From DASXUG01 sp964620425 (lineage in GTDB: Bacteria > Pseudomonadota > Gammaproteobacteria > Burkholderiales > Methylophilaceae): 64,000 nucleotides of DNA. Within the stretch, counting starts at the first letter, position 1; the number at the start of each line of letters is the position of its first letter. This document shows, piece after piece, positions 15,833 through 24,045 of the stretch. Position numbers and translations under genes: made by a program. The notes beneath the pieces are model-generated. The model was not told the origin of the DNA, did not search any database, and saw only the letters and a list, made by a program, of their open reading frames with translations. The stretch lies in assembly GCA_964620425.1 (NCBI GenBank), contig CAZUGV010000006.1, positions 62,001-126,000 of the forward strand, given 5' to 3'.

Positions 15833-18766
15833 TTATCCATTATTAATCAATGCGGCTAATTGCGTTTTATTGATACGTTCTTTAAATGCGATTTTTATCT
15901 TCTGGTCTTGGTAATGCTCGCTTAAAGCCTCAAAATATTTCTTGGCAAAATCAATTTTAGCTTTTTCGTCTACGGGTATAGCGGTAGATGTTTTATAACC
16001 TTTGGCTTCAACCACTAGAAACAATTTGTTGCCTTCGCTACTTTTGATTGCATAACAGAAGTCAGGGTTGTAATCACCCAAAGGGGTTTTGATTTTTAAT
16101 CGTGGTAGTTTCCCAAAAATCTCAATGCTATCAATATCAGGGTCTTGCTCAACGATTTCTAACTCAAAATCACTGTCGTATTCAATGACTTCTTCAAATA
16201 CCCATTTTGTTTTTAATGAAAATTCGTTGCTAATATCTTTCTGAAATTTGCCTACGCTGCCTGTATCTAGGTATGTTTTGCCATTCTCAGTTTTGAAAAC
16301 ATTAGGCAGCGTTGTGCCGCTAATGCCGTCATATTTAATGTTTGCTTTGAGCATGGAGATTAAGTTGTTGTTAATAATTTGAGACATCTCTCTCTGCGCT
16401 TGCTCTGGGTTGTTGCATAGCATTTGTTGTTTAAAATTGGCACTCAATGCGTTAAATACTTTAACCACAAAGGCAATGGGTGTTTTGGTGTTGTTTGATA
16501 ACGTGCGAATTAAAGACAAATAATCTACTTTGCTTTTGTGCGTAGCTACATCAACCAGCTTTTCTGTGATTGCGCCTTGTTCACCTATTTTGTTGACATT
16601 GAGTTCGGCACGCACAGTTTGCAATAGGATTTCCTCAATATTGACCGCCTCAATCTGCGCTTTAATGTTATCAATCAGTTGCATTTCTTGTGCTTCCGTT
16701 AATTGTTCAAGCATATAAAATGCATTCTTGTTAATTGCGTTCCACAAGTTCTGAAACTCTTGCAAATGCGAGGCTTTGATAAATACTTTCTTCTTGGGGT
16801 TTAGCTTTTTACCGTCTTGAATATAAGTTTTTGCATCAGTTGCAAACAGAGTTTCAAGCACTTTGACTTGTTCTGCTGGCAAGGTTTGGTCTTTAAGTAA
16901 TTTAGCGAAGTTAGGGGATTTCTCAAACACATCAATGCCATCCACGGTAGCTTTGAAGATGATCATTTCAGCATCTTCTAAAGTTCGATAAATCTTACGG
17001 ACACTTGCATCGTCAAAACCACCTTTTCCTTTGAGAATTATCTTAAGGTCTTGCTCTGTAAATGTCTCAGCTATCAAGAATGAGTTATTGAGTATTTCGT
17101 TTTGTATAGCCTCAACAAAACCATGCTCTTTGCTGGAAACCACGACATCCAAATTGTTGATACGCCAGAACGCTTCTTGATCCTCATTCAAGTTTTTGAG
17201 TGTCTGACGTTGCAAGTTTTGATTTACACAGATACGTAAACCACGTCCAATTTGTTGCAGTTTTGATATATCACTACCTTGATTTGAGAGCTTGCAAATA
17301 GTGAATACATTGGGGTTATCCCAGCCTTCTTGCAAAGCCCAAATTGAGAAGATAAATCGTGTGGGACTTTCAAAGGAAAGCAATTTTTTCTTATCACTTA
17401 AAATTTCGTTTATGTCAGCTTTGGCTTTATCTGCTTCTGTTGCTTTAGATGCATATTTCTTGTCGCCAGAGAAATACCCTTTGTGTACCTGCAATTGGTT
17501 GTCGCTATCAAACGCATTTAGCAGAGATTGATAGTAAGCGCTTGTTGGGTCTAGTGTACTTAAAACCTCTTGATACTGTTTTTTGTATTCTTCTTCAAAA
17601 ATGTTTTTTATTTTGGGGTTATCGCCACGATATAAGCTTTTATCGCTTTCCATAAAAAACAGCGTGAGCGCTTTGATACCTTGCTCGAATAGGTTTTTTT
17701 CTTTCTCAAAATGAATTTTGATGGTTTCTTTCATCATTGTCCTGAGTGTTTCATCTGACAATGCGTAATCCACTTTTTCTATCGTGTCGTCGGCTAAGAC
17801 TATCGTATCTTTGTTGATTTTTTTTATGGTTTTACCGTTAAAAATTGCGCCAGGATTTAATTTGCGTTTTGCAACAATGCCATTGGTTAATGTGCTCACG
17901 TGCGCAATATTTTTAGAACCCTCTTTTTCTATTCCAATTAAGGTATCTGTGTTTTCAACAATGTCTTGAGTGAACACAACTATTTTCTTTACCAAGCTTT
18001 GGCGGAATGAAGAGATGCTGTCTAAAACGTATGCCACGTTGGATAATGGCAGGCTGTCTTTTTTCTTTGGGTAGGTTGCGCCAAAGCGCAAGTAGTAATT
18101 TTCAAAGCCTTCAAAATAAGTTTTAAAAGCATTGCCATCAAATCGATGCGGCTCATCCATAATTACAATCGGATTGAGGCGTTTTAAACACTCCAAGTAA
18201 GATTTTGGTGGCTCTTGAATATTGGTGAATAAATCAGGCGTGTTAATGTCTTGCTCTAAGGGTCTGTTTAAAATATTGTCCTTGCTATTAAATGAGCTAG
18301 GGGTCAATACTAAGACTGATAAATGCGCTGTATTGATGAATTGTTTTACTGCTGAAATGTTACCACCCTCGTAAACAAAAGTTTCTATTTCCTTTTCTTT
18401 TTCATTGGCATAAAAGCTTTTAAAATAATCTTTTGTGTCTTCTAAGTTTGTTTTTGTTCCTTCACGTATGGGTACTGTGGGGATAAGAATAATAAACTTT
18501 TGGTAACCAAAACGCTTACTCAGCTCAAAAATGGTTTTAATAAACGTGAAGGTTTTACCAGTCCCCGTTTCCATCATGATGTCGATGTTTTTCGTTTCTT
18601 GGACTGGAAAAATGTAATTTTGCTTTTCATGATGCGCCTTAAGCACGTCGCAAAAGTTCGCTTTTTGACGAAGATTTTCAAAAAGACCAATAATGCTGTT
18701 TACGCAGTCTTCTTGATAAGCTTGTATTTCGTATTGAAATTGTTTTATTTCAGCATTTGTACTCAT
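15833..18766 (-). CDS. res: Type III restriction-modification endonuclease/helicase (Res)
   Basis: 977 residues, the family's normal length. It has superfamily 2 helicase motifs: Walker A METGTGKT (65-72), motif II MDEPH (203-207), and the QQIGRGLRI motif VI in the second helicase domain (WALQEGWDNPNVF precedes it). The C-terminus carries a PD-(D/E)xK nuclease: PDFCYAI, then LFLVVEAKGYK. Res uses ATP to search between two head-to-head sites and cuts unmodified DNA together with Mod. It is the first gene of the res-mod-DUF262-HEPN series and appears intact. Confidence 0.94.
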   Translation of the reverse strand: MSTNAEIKQFQYEIQAYQEDCVNSIIGLFENLRQKANFCDVLKAHHEKQNYIFPVQETKNIDIMMETGTGKTFTFIKTIFELSKRFGYQKFIILIPTVPIREGTKTNLEDTKDYFKSFYANEKEKEIETFVYEGGNISAVKQFINTAHLSVLVLTPSSFNSKDNILNRPLEQDINTPDLFTNIQEPPKSYLECLKRLNPIVIMDEPHRFDGNAFKTYFEGFENYYLRFGATYPKKKDSLPLSNVAYVLDSISSFRQSLVKKIVVFTQDIVENTDTLIGIEKEGSKNIAHVSTLTNGIVAKRKLNPGAIFNGKTIKKINKDTIVLADDTIEKVDYALSDETLRTMMKETIKIHFEKEKNLFEQGIKALTLFFMESDKSLYRGDNPKIKNIFEEEYKKQYQEVLSTLDPTSAYYQSLLNAFDSDNQLQVHKGYFSGDKKYASKATEADKAKADINEILSDKKKLLSFESPTRFIFSIWALQEGWDNPNVFTICKLSNQGSDISKLQQIGRGLRICVNQNLQRQTLKNLNEDQEAFWRINNLDVVVSSKEHGFVEAIQNEILNNSFLIAETFTEQDLKIILKGKGGFDDASVRKIYRTLEDAEMIIFKATVDGIDVFEKSPNFAKLLKDQTLPAEQVKVLETLFATDAKTYIQDGKKLNPKKKVFIKASHLQEFQNLWNAINKNAFYMLEQLTEAQEMQLIDNIKAQIEAVNIEEILLQTVRAELNVNKIGEQGAITEKLVDVATHKSKVDYLSLIRTLSNNTKTPIAFVVKVFNALSANFKQQMLCNNPEQAQREMSQIINNNLISMLKANIKYDGISGTTLPNVFKTENGKTYLDTGSVGKFQKDISNEFSLKTKWVFEEVIEYDSDFELEIVEQDPDIDSIEIFGKLPRLKIKTPLGDYNPDFCYAIKSSEGNKLFLVVEAKGYKTSTAIPVDEKAKIDFAKKYFEALSEHYQDQKIKIAFKERINKTQLAALINNG

Positions 18767-18986
18767 ATGTCTTAATTTTACAACTTATAAAGTTTAATCG
18801 AATATATATTTGCCACTTTTCTATCATTAGTAACTATACATAAGCTAATCAATACGATTCAATCCTAACAGCCTCTAAAAATAACCACTACATTATAGAT
18901 ACGCTATAACATGTACTAGACAAGAAAAAACCCGCTTTTATGCGGGTTTTGAGAGGATATGACACTTACTGATAGTTGTTATTGGT
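18767..18986. other. Intergenic region upstream of res at the right island end
   Basis: 220 bp, AT-rich. It should contain the res promoter on the minus strand. It holds one clear terminator hairpin (18927-18950) and then runs into the right copy of the island repeat. Confidence 0.5.
18927..18950. terminator. Bidirectional terminator hairpin
   Basis: AAAACCCGC pairs with GCGGGTTTT around a 6-nt loop, with A-rich and T-rich flanks on both sides. On the minus strand it would stop transcription from the tRNA side before res. Confidence 0.8.
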
Positions 18987-19037
18987 GGCCCCCCTGTGAG
19001 TCGAACACAGCACCAACGGATTATGAGTCCGATGCTC
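18983..19037 (-). pseudogene. tRNA relic with CAU anticodon (right copy, CCA present)
   Basis: Same relic as at 3494-3543 but with a complete 3' end: T arm, acceptor strand GGGGGCC, discriminator A and CCA. The 5' acceptor strand and D arm are missing; in their place is the T-tract of the tRNA-Phe terminator. It cannot encode a working tRNA. Confidence 0.75.
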
Positions 19038-19129
19038 AGGACATAAAAAAAGCCCACATCACTGTGAGCTTAATTTAATACTGGTGGCCGGGGCCAGAAT
19101 CGAACTGGCGACACGCGGATTTTCAATCC
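18987..19129. repeat. Right copy of the island direct repeat (att-like, inside tRNA-Phe)
   Basis: 143 bp matching 3494-3635 with a single C insertion. The right boundary of identity falls in the anticodon stem of the intact tRNA-Phe gene, so the element rebuilt the tRNA 3' end on integration. Confidence 0.88.
19048..19071 (-). terminator. Terminator of tRNA-Phe
   Basis: The minus strand reads AGCTCACAGTGATGTGGGCT followed by seven T: an imperfect stem (one A-C mismatch) directly downstream of the tRNA. It is duplicated in the left repeat copy (about 3551-3576). Confidence 0.7.
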
Positions 19130-19157
19130 GCTGCTCTACCGACTGAGCTACCCGGCC
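19082..19157 (-). tRNA. tRNA-Phe (GAA)
   Basis: 76 nt including encoded CCA. Acceptor GGCCGGG pairs with CCCGGCC; the D arm contains AGCTCAGTCGGTAGAGC; the anticodon loop ATTGAAAAT gives GAA; the T arm has TTCGATT. All arms fold. It is the integration target of the island: its 3' half is duplicated at 3588-3635. Confidence 0.97.
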
Positions 19158-19194
19158 ATCATTCCCAACGCTTTACACATTGCGAAAGACGCGG

Positions 19195-19224
19195 ATTATA
19201 GCAAACTTATTTATACGCTGTCAC
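19195..19224 (-). promoter_or_regulatory. Promoter of tRNA-Phe
   Basis: On the minus strand GTGACA (19219-19224) and TATAAT (19195-19200) are separated by 18 bp and lie about 38 bp upstream of the tRNA 5' end, fitting a strong sigma-70 promoter. Confidence 0.75.
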
Positions 19225-19336
19225 GGATAAATGTTAATTATTATTGAGGACTATATATTTATGTGTTCGGACTGTGTTAGTTTATGGTTTGCGTTATTCG
19301 ATGATAATGCACATTGTTCATCAAAAGGGAGGTGGT

Positions 19337-19843
19337 ATGGGCTTATTTACTTTTATTAAAGAGGCTGGTGAGAAGTTGTTGGGTATTGGCGAAGCAAAAG
19401 CTGCAGAGGAAGTGGCTAAGAAAGACCCGACGCCAGTGAATGTGGATGCTGCAAATCAAGCTGCCGCAAAAGCGATTGCTGAATATGTTGCTAAAATGGG
19501 GTTGTCTGCAGAGGGTTTAACGATAGGCTTTGATGCGGCTTCTGGTACGGTCATTGTGCAGGGTATGGCAGAGACACAAGAAATTAAAGAGAAAATTTTG
19601 TTGTGTTGTGGCAATGTAGCTGGTGTGGAGAGTGTGCAAGATCAATTGGGCGTGAAAGAGTCTGAAGCTGAACCACAGTTCTACACGGTTGTAAGTGGTG
19701 ATACATTATCAAAAGTTGCAAAAGAGTTTTATAGTAATGCAAATGCCTATATGAAAATATTTGAGGCGAATAAACCTATGCTCAGCCATCCAGATAAAAT
19801 ATATCCAGGACAGGTGTTGAGAATCCCGCCTAATTTGGCTTAA
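19337..19843 (+). CDS. kbp: Potassium-binding BON-LysM protein Kbp (YgaU)
   Basis: 168 residues from the ATG at 19337 (after AAGGGAGG; the frame extends upstream to 19244 without support). It begins MGLFTFIKEAGEKL, as E. coli YgaU/Kbp does. A BON domain (about 55-110, with VESVQDQLGV at its end) is followed by a LysM domain (about 118-168: FYTVVSGDTLSKVAKEFYSNANAYMKIFEANKP, then KIYPGQVLRIP). In E. coli this small protein binds K+. It lies just outside the island, divergent from tRNA-Phe. Confidence 0.93.
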   Translation: MGLFTFIKEAGEKLLGIGEAKAAEEVAKKDPTPVNVDAANQAAAKAIAEYVAKMGLSAEGLTIGFDAASGTVIVQGMAETQEIKEKILLCCGNVAGVESVQDQLGVKESEAEPQFYTVVSGDTLSKVAKEFYSNANAYMKIFEANKPMLSHPDKIYPGQVLRIPPNLA

Positions 19844-19881
19844 CTTTAATCTATAATTTTTTTAATCACATGGAGAGAGAT

Positions 19882-20178
19882 ATGAACGCTTTATTACGTA
19901 CTTTGTTGGTTGGTGTGGTAAGTGCAATGTTGGTAACAGCTTGTGGTGAAAAATCTGAAGAAGCGGCTGAGGTAATGAAGGATAAGGCAGTCGAAGCAGT
20001 AGATGCAACGAAAGAGGCCGCTGAGGCTGCGGCAACTGATGCGGCTGATGCGACCAAGGCAGCTGCTACCGATGCAGCAGCTGCAACATCTGAAGCGGCG
20101 GCTGAAGCTAAAGATGCGGCTGTGGATGCGGTACAAGCTGCAAAAGATGCTGTAAAACAAGAGGCTGAAAAACACTAA
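19882..20178 (+). CDS. Ala-rich small lipoprotein
   Basis: 98 residues from the ATG at 19882 after GGAGAGA. A lipoprotein signal (VGVVSAMLVTAC, Cys at about 21) is followed by a mature part made almost only of Ala, Asp, Glu, Lys and Thr in heptad-like AATDAADATKAA repeats, a long amphipathic helix or coiled coil. It resembles small outer-membrane lipoproteins of Lpp or late-embryogenesis-like type; the function is unknown. It follows kbp by 38 bp and may be cotranscribed. Confidence 0.75.
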   Translation: MNALLRTLLVGVVSAMLVTACGEKSEEAAEVMKDKAVEAVDATKEAAEAAATDAADATKAAATDAAAATSEAAAEAKDAAVDAVQAAKDAVKQEAEKH

Positions 20179-20205
20179 GCTAGCCTAGCTTAAACTTGAA
20201 GCATT

Positions 20206-20243
20206 AACCCGTATTGCCATTAAATTGGTGTGCGGGTTTTTTT
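20206..20243 (+). terminator. Rho-independent terminator
   Basis: AACCCG pairs with CGGGTT, with an inner imperfect stem, followed by a T-run; 27 bp after the Ala-rich lipoprotein gene. Confidence 0.75.
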
Positions 20244-20275
20244 ATGGCCATGATAATGTCATGTAAAATGGTCAC

Positions 20276-21328
20276 ATGAAAATGATTCCGCCATTAGATA
20301 AAAAGCTTGCGTTAGCCCTGCAACACAAAATAGACCACAAAACCAAGCCACTTGGTGCGCTTGGGCAGTTAGAAGCTTTAGCCCTTCAAATTGGTTTAAT
20401 TCAGCAAACGTTAGCGCCATGCTTGTTAAAGCCAGCCGCTTTTGTGTTTGCTGGTGATCATGGAGTTACTGAATCTGGCGTTAGCCCATACCCGCAGGCG
20501 GTAACTGCACAAATGGTGTTGAACTTTGTTAAAGGTGGCGCTGCGATTAATGTGTTTGCTAAGCAGATGGGCTTTAATTTGCAAATAGTGGATGCAGGTG
20601 TAAATTACGATTTTGATGACACTACACCAATTCTGCATCACAAGATTGCACAGGGAACAAAAAACTTTTTGCATCAACCAGCCATGACGTTTCAACAGTG
20701 TGAGCAAGCGCTTGCATGTGGCGCCACCTTGGTTGAAAAAGCAATTGCAAATGGTAGTAATGTTTTTGCGTTTGGGGAAATGGGTATCGGCAATACAAGT
20801 GCCGCCGCAACCATCATGAGTGTGTTATGTGATTTACCAATACAGTTATGCACTGGGCGTGGCACTGGCTTGGATGACGCAGGGGTTGCACATAAAACCA
20901 ACGTGCTTTCACAAGCGATTGCAACACACAACGGCGCATTTGATACTCCGCAAGCTGTGTTGCAGTATTTTGGGGGCTTTGAAATAGCCATGATGGTGGG
21001 CGCAATGCTATCGGCTGCCCGTGGAAAAGCTCTGGTGTTAGTGGATGGCTTTATTTCCTCTGCCGCAGCATTGGTTGCCGCAAAAATGCAGCCAAATTTT
21101 CTGGAGTATTGTGTATTTTCACATTGTTCTCATGAGTCAGGTCATGCATTGATGTTGCAACATCTTGGGGTAAAGCCCATGCTGAATTTAGATTTACGCT
21201 TAGGCGAGGGCACTGGCGCAGTATTGGTGTATCCCTTAGTCCAGGCTGCGGTTAACTTTTTAAATGAGATGGCTAGTTTTGAAGATGCTGGCGTTCAACA
21301 AGCGGAAAAAAGTGTCTCCAGTGTTTAA
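20276..21328 (+). CDS. cobT: Nicotinate-nucleotide-dimethylbenzimidazole phosphoribosyltransferase
   Basis: 350 residues, usual length. It makes alpha-ribazole phosphate from nicotinate mononucleotide and dimethylbenzimidazole, activating the lower ligand of cobalamin. Visible are the N-terminal region with KPLGALGQLE, the AGDHGVTESGVSPYPQAVTAQM block (about 60-80), the GEMGIGNTSAAA segment (about 170-182), and LRLGEGTGAVL near 316 with the catalytic Glu. It is the first of three overlapping cobalamin genes. No cobalamin riboswitch is apparent in the short 5' region. Confidence 0.96.
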   Translation: MKMIPPLDKKLALALQHKIDHKTKPLGALGQLEALALQIGLIQQTLAPCLLKPAAFVFAGDHGVTESGVSPYPQAVTAQMVLNFVKGGAAINVFAKQMGFNLQIVDAGVNYDFDDTTPILHHKIAQGTKNFLHQPAMTFQQCEQALACGATLVEKAIANGSNVFAFGEMGIGNTSAAATIMSVLCDLPIQLCTGRGTGLDDAGVAHKTNVLSQAIATHNGAFDTPQAVLQYFGGFEIAMMVGAMLSAARGKALVLVDGFISSAAALVAAKMQPNFLEYCVFSHCSHESGHALMLQHLGVKPMLNLDLRLGEGTGAVLVYPLVQAAVNFLNEMASFEDAGVQQAEKSVSSV

Positions 21329-22082
21329 TTGGTTTACACAAGAGGTGCGTAATTTCTTGCTAGCACTTGGTTTTTTTACGCGTATCCCAGTCCCTAGTGT
21401 GACAAACTTTCAAGCGTCAGATTTAAACGGAGCTTCAAAATACTTTCCTCTGGTCGGTTGGTTGGTTGGTGCAATTGCAGCGCTCGTTTTTTGGGTGTCA
21501 AGTCATTTGTTTTCACTCGACATAGCGGTTATTTTGAGCATGATTGCTACCATTTATGCCACAGGTGCTTTTCATGAAGATGGTTTGACTGATGCGATTG
21601 ACGGCTTAGGCGGCGGGTGGCAGAAAGAGCAAGTGCTCACAATAATGCAAGACTCACGCATTGGCAGCTATGGAGCAGTTGCGATTATTTTAGCCCTGTT
21701 GCTAAAATACACGGCGCTCACTCATGTTGCGATAGAGATTATGCCATGGGTTCTGATCGCAGGACATAGCCTCAGTCGATTATGTGCAGTATTGGTAATA
21801 GCTACGCAAAACTATGTTAAAGCAAGTGGCAAAGCTAAGCCGCTAGCCACACATCTCACCAAAGTGGATTTAATAATCGCACTTTTTTTCGGGATTTTTC
21901 CACTATTTCTATTAAATCACATCTATCTATTTTCATTGGTTTTCGTAGTTTTAATCTGGGCGTGGTTTAGTCTCACAATTAGCAGGCGTATTGGGGGCTA
22001 CACAGGTGATTGTCTCGGCGCCACACAACAAATCACAGAAATCGCATTTTATTTAGGGGTGCTTGCATGCAAATCTATTTAG
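21312..22082 (+). CDS. cobS: Adenosylcobinamide-GDP ribazoletransferase (cobalamin synthase)
   Basis: About 256 residues from the GTG at 21312; the frame extends to an ATG at 21264, but that would overlap cobT by 65 bp and add residues not usual for the family. This integral membrane enzyme joins adenosylcobinamide-GDP to alpha-ribazole (phosphate). Visible are LLALGFFTRIPVP at the N-terminus, the conserved FHEDGLTDAIDGLGGG, DSRIGSYGAVAI, and GGYTGDCLGA near the end, plus several TM helices. It overlaps both cobT and cobC. The start is uncertain. Confidence 0.93.
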   Translation: MSPVFNWFTQEVRNFLLALGFFTRIPVPSVTNFQASDLNGASKYFPLVGWLVGAIAALVFWVSSHLFSLDIAVILSMIATIYATGAFHEDGLTDAIDGLGGGWQKEQVLTIMQDSRIGSYGAVAIILALLLKYTALTHVAIEIMPWVLIAGHSLSRLCAVLVIATQNYVKASGKAKPLATHLTKVDLIIALFFGIFPLFLLNHIYLFSLVFVVLIWAWFSLTISRRIGGYTGDCLGATQQITEIAFYLGVLACKSI

Positions 22083-22636
22083 TACGCCACACCACACCAC
22101 AAGTAGAAGTTGGTACTTGCTACGGGCAGACTAATTTGGCGCTGGCAGAAAGTTTTGAACAGGAGCTTGAAATGGTTAAAAGCAAACTTAGCCATTTGCA
22201 GGCTGCAAAAGTTTACAGTAGCCCGTTGCAGCGTTGCGCACAGCTGGCGCAGTGCTTTGGTCATCTGGGGCGCATTCACTACGAGCCTCGAATGATGGAG
22301 CTCAACTTTGGTGATTGGGAAATGAAGAAGTGGAGCGATATTCCCAAAGGTGAAGTGGATGTATGGGTCGAGGAGCATGTAATGAAAGCGCCACCTAATG
22401 GCGAGTCATTTCATAATCTCTCGTTACGATGCATTGAATTTGTCACTGAATTACGCAAACAGCCTAACAATGAAAGTATTGTATTATTTACCCATGCAGG
22501 GGTCATACGATCAATACTTGCCCACGTTATGGATCTGCCTTTGCAAAACGCATTTAGATTGCATGTGGATTATGGCAGTATCACACAGCTAGATTTTAGT
22601 GGTGTGATACCCAAGGTTCAGTCTGTAAATCGCTAA
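22067..22636 (+). CDS. cobC: Alpha-ribazole phosphatase, histidine phosphatase family
   Basis: 189 residues from the ATG at 22067 (AGGGG upstream), overlapping cobS by 16 bp. LVRHTTP at the N-terminus carries the phosphohistidine RH motif; GTCYGQTNLAL, SSPLQRCAQLA and LFTHAGVIRSI match phosphoglycerate-mutase-like phosphatases of the CobC type. It removes the phosphate from alpha-ribazole phosphate or cobalamin phosphate. Its position directly after cobT and cobS supports this specific role. Confidence 0.9.
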   Translation: MQIYLVRHTTPQVEVGTCYGQTNLALAESFEQELEMVKSKLSHLQAAKVYSSPLQRCAQLAQCFGHLGRIHYEPRMMELNFGDWEMKKWSDIPKGEVDVWVEEHVMKAPPNGESFHNLSLRCIEFVTELRKQPNNESIVLFTHAGVIRSILAHVMDLPLQNAFRLHVDYGSITQLDFSGVIPKVQSVNR

Positions 22637-22639
22637 TTT

Positions 22640-23113
22640 CTAGGTGTTTGATGCACGCTCCATAAACACATTGTCTGACTCAAACAATATACTCTTCACA
22701 CGTCTGGTGGCTCCTTGTAGTTTAAAAGCAGCTGTCCAGTAAAGATCTTGAAACATATTTTTTTCTAAAATCACATGTTTTTTAAGTGGTTTTGTGACAA
22801 CCCACTTACAACGCAAGCCCGCGTCAAAGTAACCGATGTCGCCTTTTTGAAAATGAAGAACCTCTTTAGAGCCTTCTGGAATTACAAAAACCTCACCCTC
22901 AAGTAAGTAAGCGATTTCTCGTTCTGTAAATTGCCAAATAAACTCTCTTGGTTCTGACTCCCAAGTAGGCCAAGAAAAAACACCTTGTCTTTCTAGTAGC
23001 TCTTGACTAGGGCTCTGAATAATCTTGCCTCCAGCTCGAGGGGTGCTATTTATAAAAATAAGACATAGAAACAAGCTACTAAAAATCACTGCTAGTGAAA
23101 GTTTGTGTTTCAT
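22640..23113 (-). CDS. Cupin-domain protein (Cupin_3/EutQ-like) with N-terminal anchor
   Basis: 157 residues. A hydrophobic N-terminus (about 5-24) looks like a membrane anchor or signal peptide. A single cupin of the Cupin_3 (DUF861) type follows: GVFSWPTWESEPREFIWQ, then EIAYLLEGEVFVIPEGSKEV and FQKGDIGYFDAGLRCKWVV. The cupin metal-binding histidines are mostly absent, as often in this subfamily. Substrate unknown. It lies tail to tail with cobC, 3 bp apart. Confidence 0.75.
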   Translation of the reverse strand: MKHKLSLAVIFSSLFLCLIFINSTPRAGGKIIQSPSQELLERQGVFSWPTWESEPREFIWQFTEREIAYLLEGEVFVIPEGSKEVLHFQKGDIGYFDAGLRCKWVVTKPLKKHVILEKNMFQDLYWTAAFKLQGATRRVKSILFESDNVFMERASNT

Positions 23114-23337
23114 GCGTGCAACCTTGTTACTTAAAATGACTATTTTATATGCTTGTTAATTAAAGAGTAAAGCACAACAAACACGTCCATCAGTTGGGTC
23201 ACATTTTATGTCACTTGCCTAAATAATTCATGAAACTGACCTGCTCTGTCATATATTCTAGAAGAGGCATCGTGGATGTTAAAAGTGAATAAGTTGTTTA
23301 GAAAAGCAGAGGGGAGGGGGTTGAGTATATCTCTTAT

Positions 23338-23388
23338 GATTGATCCAATAAAAAAGCCAGCAATGCTGGCTTTTTTATTGGATCAATC
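23338..23388. terminator. Perfect 51-bp palindrome acting as two-way terminator
   Basis: Arms of 25 bp (starting GATTGATCC, ending GCCAGCA) are perfectly complementary around a single central A, with internal T-runs on either strand. It lies about 20 bp after the rpmG stop and is expected to end the rpmB-rpmG transcript. Confidence 0.85.
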
Positions 23389-23408
23389 AAATAAAACGAT
23401 GGACGTAT

Positions 23409-23564
23409 TTATTTAAGTTTTGTTTCTTTGTACATTACGTGTTTACGAACCACTGGATCAAATTTCTTGATTTCCATTTTTTCAGGCATCGTACGTTTGT
23501 TTTTAGTGGTGGTGTAGAAATGACCAGTACCAGCACTTGATTCTAATTTGATTTTTTCACGCAT
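23409..23564 (-). CDS. rpmG: 50S ribosomal protein L33
   Basis: 51 residues: begins MREKIKLESSAGTGHFYTTT and contains KKFDPVVRKHVMYKETKLK, the whole L33 sequence of the bacterial form without the CxxC zinc ribbons. It follows rpmB by 32 bp, the usual rpmBG arrangement. Confidence 0.96.
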   Translation of the reverse strand: MREKIKLESSAGTGHFYTTTKNKRTMPEKMEIKKFDPVVRKHVMYKETKLK

Positions 23565-23596
23565 AATATTTCCTTAATTTTAAAAGTAATTTGCGC

Positions 23597-23833
23597 TTAA
23601 ACTTTTTCGCCAGCAGCACGCATATCAGCTAAAACAGCGTCAATGCCGTTTTTGTCGATAGTGCGCAATGCAGCATTAGTAATACGCATGCTAACCCAGC
23701 GGTTTTCGCTCTCAACCCAAAACTTGCGGTTTTGCAAGTTAGGTAGAAAACGACGTTTTGTTTTGTTGTTTGCGTGAGAAACATTGTTCCCAACCATCGG
23801 CTTTTTGCCGGTAACCTGACATACGCGTGCCAT
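23597..23833 (-). CDS. rpmB: 50S ribosomal protein L28
   Basis: 78 residues, full length. ARVCQVTGKKPMVGNNVSHANNKTKRRFLPNLQ at the N-terminus and VSMRITNAALRTIDKNGID at the C-terminus are typical of L28, a large-subunit protein. First gene of the rpmB-rpmG pair. Confidence 0.97.
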   Translation of the reverse strand: MARVCQVTGKKPMVGNNVSHANNKTKRRFLPNLQNRKFWVESENRWVSMRITNAALRTIDKNGIDAVLADMRAAGEKV

Positions 23834-24045
23834 GGCACTCTCCTAATAAAAATTCTTCAAATTAAGTTGTTTAAATTTAAGCACTTAAATAACTTAACTT
23901 CGTTTAGCGGTTTATTTCGGTCTAAACCCTAAACGTACTTGAGTTTTGAGCCAAATTTTGAAAGACCGCATTTATACCATAAAAATTGATGGTAACTCAA
24001 GTTAATTCGCTTTTATTTTTAATGTTTTGCGCGAAATAAACTCAA

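Noticed and set aside
19866..20175. Antisense frames across the Ala-rich lipoprotein gene
   Set aside because: They are mirror frames produced by the repetitive Ala/Asp codons; the plus-strand frame has the lipobox and ribosome binding site.
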